In this document: piece after piece, positions 5,474 through 7,370 of the stretch
How positions within the stretch are numbered: position 1 is the stretch's first letter
Layout of the letters: each line of letters opens with the position of its first letter
NCBI GenBank assembly: GCA_012799845.1
Contig: JAAZKL010000393.1
Location: forward strand, 1-7,370
Source of the DNA: Clostridiaceae bacterium
GTDB lineage: Bacteria; Bacillota; Clostridia; Acetivibrionales; DTU013
Length of the DNA stretch: 7,370 nucleotides
Reading direction: 5' to 3'
The notes under the pieces: model-generated
Seen by the model: the letters and a program-made list of their open reading frames with translations, nothing else
Told to the model about the DNA's origin: nothing
The model's database searches: none
Position numbers and translations under genes: made by a program

Positions 5474-6008
5474 TGAACACCTCCCCACCTTTATGTAATG
5501 TGATACTGCCGAATGCAACCTCCAGCACGACATCGCATACCGCCGCCAGCGTTCTGTCGATGTAAGCGAGCCCCCTGCGGTAGGCATCGGTCAGTTCATC
5601 ATACAATATGGCGTCAGAGTATATATAATCCGAAACAATAACTATATCTCTCACTTGTTGGCACAGGCTGACCAGTTCGCCCGCGACCCTGGCCGGCGCG
5701 TCCATGTTCACACTGTCGCTGCCCGGAAACATTTCGTTCGCAAGCAAAGCCGTCGTACTGTCCAGCAGGAATGATGCATCCGTATCGCATGAGTCAAGGC
5801 ACTTATTTATATCGACAGGCTGCTCGACCGTATCAAAACCCCAGCCCTCGCGTTCCCGTCTGTGCCTCTCGATCCTTTCGATATCCTCGTTATCACAGGG
5901 ACGCATGGTCGCAACATAATACAGCCGACCTTTCGCCTGCCCTTTTGCGAGTCTTTGGGCAATGTAGGATTTCCCGTTTTTACAGCCGCCTGATACCAGT
6001 ATCCTCAA
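5448..6008 (-). CDS. cobU: Adenosylcobinamide kinase / adenosylcobinamide-phosphate guanylyltransferase
   Basis: CobU phosphorylates adenosylcobinamide and then attaches GMP to give adenosylcobinamide-GDP. The 186-aa product starts MRILVSGGCKNGKSYIAQRL with a P-loop at about residues 7-14. It continues with YYVATMRPCDNEDIERIERH, in which His49 of the RHR motif corresponds to the guanylylated His of CobU, then EGWGFDTVEQP and FLLDSTTALLANEMF. The C-terminal block that is usually NEVGxGIVP reads SDYIYSDAILYDEL here, a divergent form. I chose the TTG at 6008 because AAGGTGG lies 7 nt upstream and the protein then begins at the usual distance from the P-loop. A GTG at 6041 would add 11 residues and has a weaker site. 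The gap to cobT is 104 nt and the 3' end overlaps cobS. Confidence 0.92.
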   Translation of the reverse strand: MRILVSGGCKNGKSYIAQRLAKGQAKGRLYYVATMRPCDNEDIERIERHRREREGWGFDTVEQPVDINKCLDSCDTDASFLLDSTTALLANEMFPGSDSVNMDAPARVAGELVSLCQQVRDIVIVSDYIYSDAILYDELTDAYRRGLAYIDRTLAAVCDVVLEVAFGSITLHKGGEVFSALYEKVL

Positions 6009-6112
6009 CTTTCCGCCACCTTCACGCCTATAAGTATCCACATGCTTTCGTGCCCTGATATATCATTTCAGCCGGTTTTAATCGTAAGAACAAATCATTA
6101 CTGCCTGAAGTT

Positions 6113-7282
6113 TTATTCGTTCTCTGTTGAACTATTTCCCGTTGATTTATTAACCGTAAAATTATTTTCTGTTGAATTATTCTCTGTTGAAAAACATTCT
6201 TCGCCTTTGATATTTTCCAGGTACTCATCGTCTATCCCGGCTTCGGCGAATGTGCCCATATCACGTAATATCGCACATGCGGCATCGATCACCATAAACA
6301 TTATCGGACAGCCGCTTCCTTCACCAAGTCGCATGTCCAACATAAGCACAGGTTCGAGTCCGAGCTCTCTGGCAGCGAATATATAACCCGGCTCATACGA
6401 CGCATGGGAAGGTATCATGTACTCAGCGGCAAGCCCGGCCAGCCTCGCTGCGGCAAGGGCTGCAACAGCGGAAATAAAACCGTCTATGACCACCGGAAGT
6501 TTGTAATAAGCCGCTCCGAGAAAAACTCCGGTCATGGCGGCAATATCGAATCCCCCGACCTTCGATATCACGTCGATTGCGTCGTTTGGATCCGGTTTGT
6601 GCATTTTTATCGCATCCATGATGATCTGTTTTTTCTTTTCAAACCCCTCGTTGGAAAGCCCCGCACCCTTTCCGACCGCCAGACCGGCATCGATCCCGGT
6701 AAGCGCGCACAGTACCGCACTGCTTGTAGTCGTGTTTCCGATGCCCATCTCACCTACGCCGATAATTTTATAGCCTTTCCTGCGGGCTTCCCCGGCCATT
6801 TCGATTCCCGTAAGCATTGCGGATACTGCTTCGTCCCGTGTCATTGCCGGCTGCTTCGCCAGGTTTGATGTGCCTTTCCTGATCTTTCTGCTTATGATGC
6901 CAGGATGGCTTATATCTGCGTTTATGCCCACATCCACTACCATAAGGTCCGCGTTGAAGCATTTCGCCAGCACAGCCACGCCGGTTATGCCGCGGGTGAA
7001 ATTAATAGTCTGCGCATATGTGACAGACTGAGGCGCGGACGCGACTCCCTCCTCGACGACACCATTATCTGAGCACATAATGATAACACAGCGCCTGTCC
7101 ATGGTATTGCAAACCTGTCCCGTGATTCCCGCGAGCCTTGCGGCAATATCTTCAAGCCTTCCAAGGCTGCCCGGAGGTTTCACAAGGCCGTCCAGCCTTT
7201 TTCCCGCAGCATCGGCCGCGGCATGGTCGATACCGGTTATCCCGGCGATATAATTTCCAAGGTCTTTTTCTTTTTTAGTCAT
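6113..7282 (-). CDS. cobT: Nicotinate-nucleotide--dimethylbenzimidazole phosphoribosyltransferase
   Basis: CobT transfers the phosphoribosyl group of nicotinate mononucleotide to a lower-ligand base such as dimethylbenzimidazole, giving alpha-ribazole phosphate. The 389-aa cytoplasmic protein shows LVKPPGSLGRLEDIA (KPPGSLGR at about 35-42), IGVGEMGIGNTTTSSA (GVGEMGIGNTT at 175-185), SHASYEPGY and LMLDMRLGEGSG. Glu321 in the last motif is the expected catalytic base. The start is the ATG at 7282 with AGGAG 7 nt upstream; an in-frame TTG seven codons earlier lies before that site. The enzyme normally ends soon after the FAEAGID region. Here about 30 residues are added, including five Ser/Thr/Asn-rich pentads (STEN type) at 364-388. 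CobT is the first visible gene of the cob operon. Confidence 0.95.
   Translation of the reverse strand: MTKKEKDLGNYIAGITGIDHAAADAAGKRLDGLVKPPGSLGRLEDIAARLAGITGQVCNTMDRRCVIIMCSDNGVVEEGVASAPQSVTYAQTINFTRGITGVAVLAKCFNADLMVVDVGINADISHPGIISRKIRKGTSNLAKQPAMTRDEAVSAMLTGIEMAGEARRKGYKIIGVGEMGIGNTTTSSAVLCALTGIDAGLAVGKGAGLSNEGFEKKKQIIMDAIKMHKPDPNDAIDVISKVGGFDIAAMTGVFLGAAYYKLPVVIDGFISAVAALAAARLAGLAAEYMIPSHASYEPGYIFAARELGLEPVLMLDMRLGEGSGCPIMFMVIDAACAILRDMGTFAEAGIDDEYLENIKGEECFSTENNSTENNFTVNKSTGNSSTENE
6120..6194 (-). repeat. cobT: Five 15-bp tandem repeats encoding the CobT tail
   Basis: Read on the plus strand, five consecutive 15-bp units begin TTCTCTGTTGAACTA, TTTCCCGTTGATTTA, TTAACCGTAAAATTA, TTTTCTGTTGAATTA and TTCTCTGTTGAAAAA. 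On the coding strand they specify FSTEN, NSTEN, NFTVN, KSTGN and SSTEN. The period is a multiple of three, so gain or loss of units keeps the frame. The units are clearly more AT-rich than the rest of cobT. Confidence 0.85.
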
Positions 7283-7352
7283 GTTTTTGCTCCTAACAGA
7301 CAATTTGCATAATCAGCATACTCTTTCAGCATGTTTTTTCAGAGCTTATATA

Positions 7353-7358
7353 ATTATA
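7353..7358 (-). promoter_or_regulatory. Probable -10 element of the cob operon
   Basis: A perfect TATAAT lies on the minus strand 71 bp upstream of the cobT start codon; transcription would begin near 7346. The matching -35 would fall at about 7376-7381, outside the window. The leader of about 64 nt is too short for a cobalamin riboswitch. Confidence 0.4.
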
Positions 7359-7370
7359 CAACAGTTTTCG

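Noticed and set aside
6009..6112. Internal promoter or attenuator in the cobT-cobU gap
   Set aside because: Only a 10-bp palindrome, TGATATATCA (6056-6065), is present; no hairpin with a T run and no well-spaced -35/-10 pair were found.
7283..7370. Cobalamin riboswitch upstream of cobT
   Set aside because: The 88 bases present are too few and show no B12-box or multi-stem structure; a riboswitch further upstream is outside the window and cannot be judged.

Overview
The window looks like a chromosomal segment from a low-to-mid G+C Gram-positive bacterium, most likely a clostridial Firmicute. The basis is strong GGAGG-type ribosome binding sites, a tRNA with an encoded CCA end, a PadR/HAAS-domain gene pair, and a compact late-cobalamin cluster whose CobU proteins are of an unusual type. 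The genus cannot be named from the sequence alone.

Layout, left to right. 2-124 (+): the 3' end of a PadR-family regulator. 194-961 (+): a HAAS-type protein whose C-terminal half is a run of 17 Gly-terminated hydrophobic pentads. 1123-2094 (-): a membrane-anchored alpha/beta hydrolase convergent with it; its sigma-A-like promoter (2123-2151) fixes the start codon. 2259-2503 (+): a strong promoter, tRNA-Ser(GGA) and an intrinsic terminator. The gene-free stretch 2095-2379 holds only the two divergent promoters and a possible second tRNA promoter. 2504-3716: an AT-rich, gene-poor island carrying pieces of an AbiEi-like antitoxin locus. Its C-terminal part and a broken downstream frame lie on the - strand, and its N-terminal part lies on the + strand as a 180-aa ORF. 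3717-7282 (-): a five-gene operon for the last steps of cobalamin assembly, read cobT, cobU, cobS, short cobU-like, cobC. Its probable -10 box is at the right edge of the window.

How the genes work together. CobU activates adenosylcobinamide to the GDP form, CobT makes alpha-ribazole phosphate, CobS joins the two at the membrane, and the CobC-type phosphatase removes the 5' phosphate. The small CobU-like protein sits between cobS and cobC, so it probably assists this nucleotide-loop step. No corrin-ring genes are in view, so the window itself shows only salvage and late assembly.

The most unusual part is the island. The N- and C-terminal halves of an AbiEi-like protein lie back to back on opposite strands. 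The N-terminal half is bounded by a 10-bp inverted repeat, and a promoter-like sequence beyond its far end would fire into the gene if the segment were flipped. Flipping plus one base in an A5 run would give one continuous frame of about 274 codons. This suggests an inversion-broken or possibly invertible toxin-antitoxin gene, but two decayed paralogues remain an alternative.
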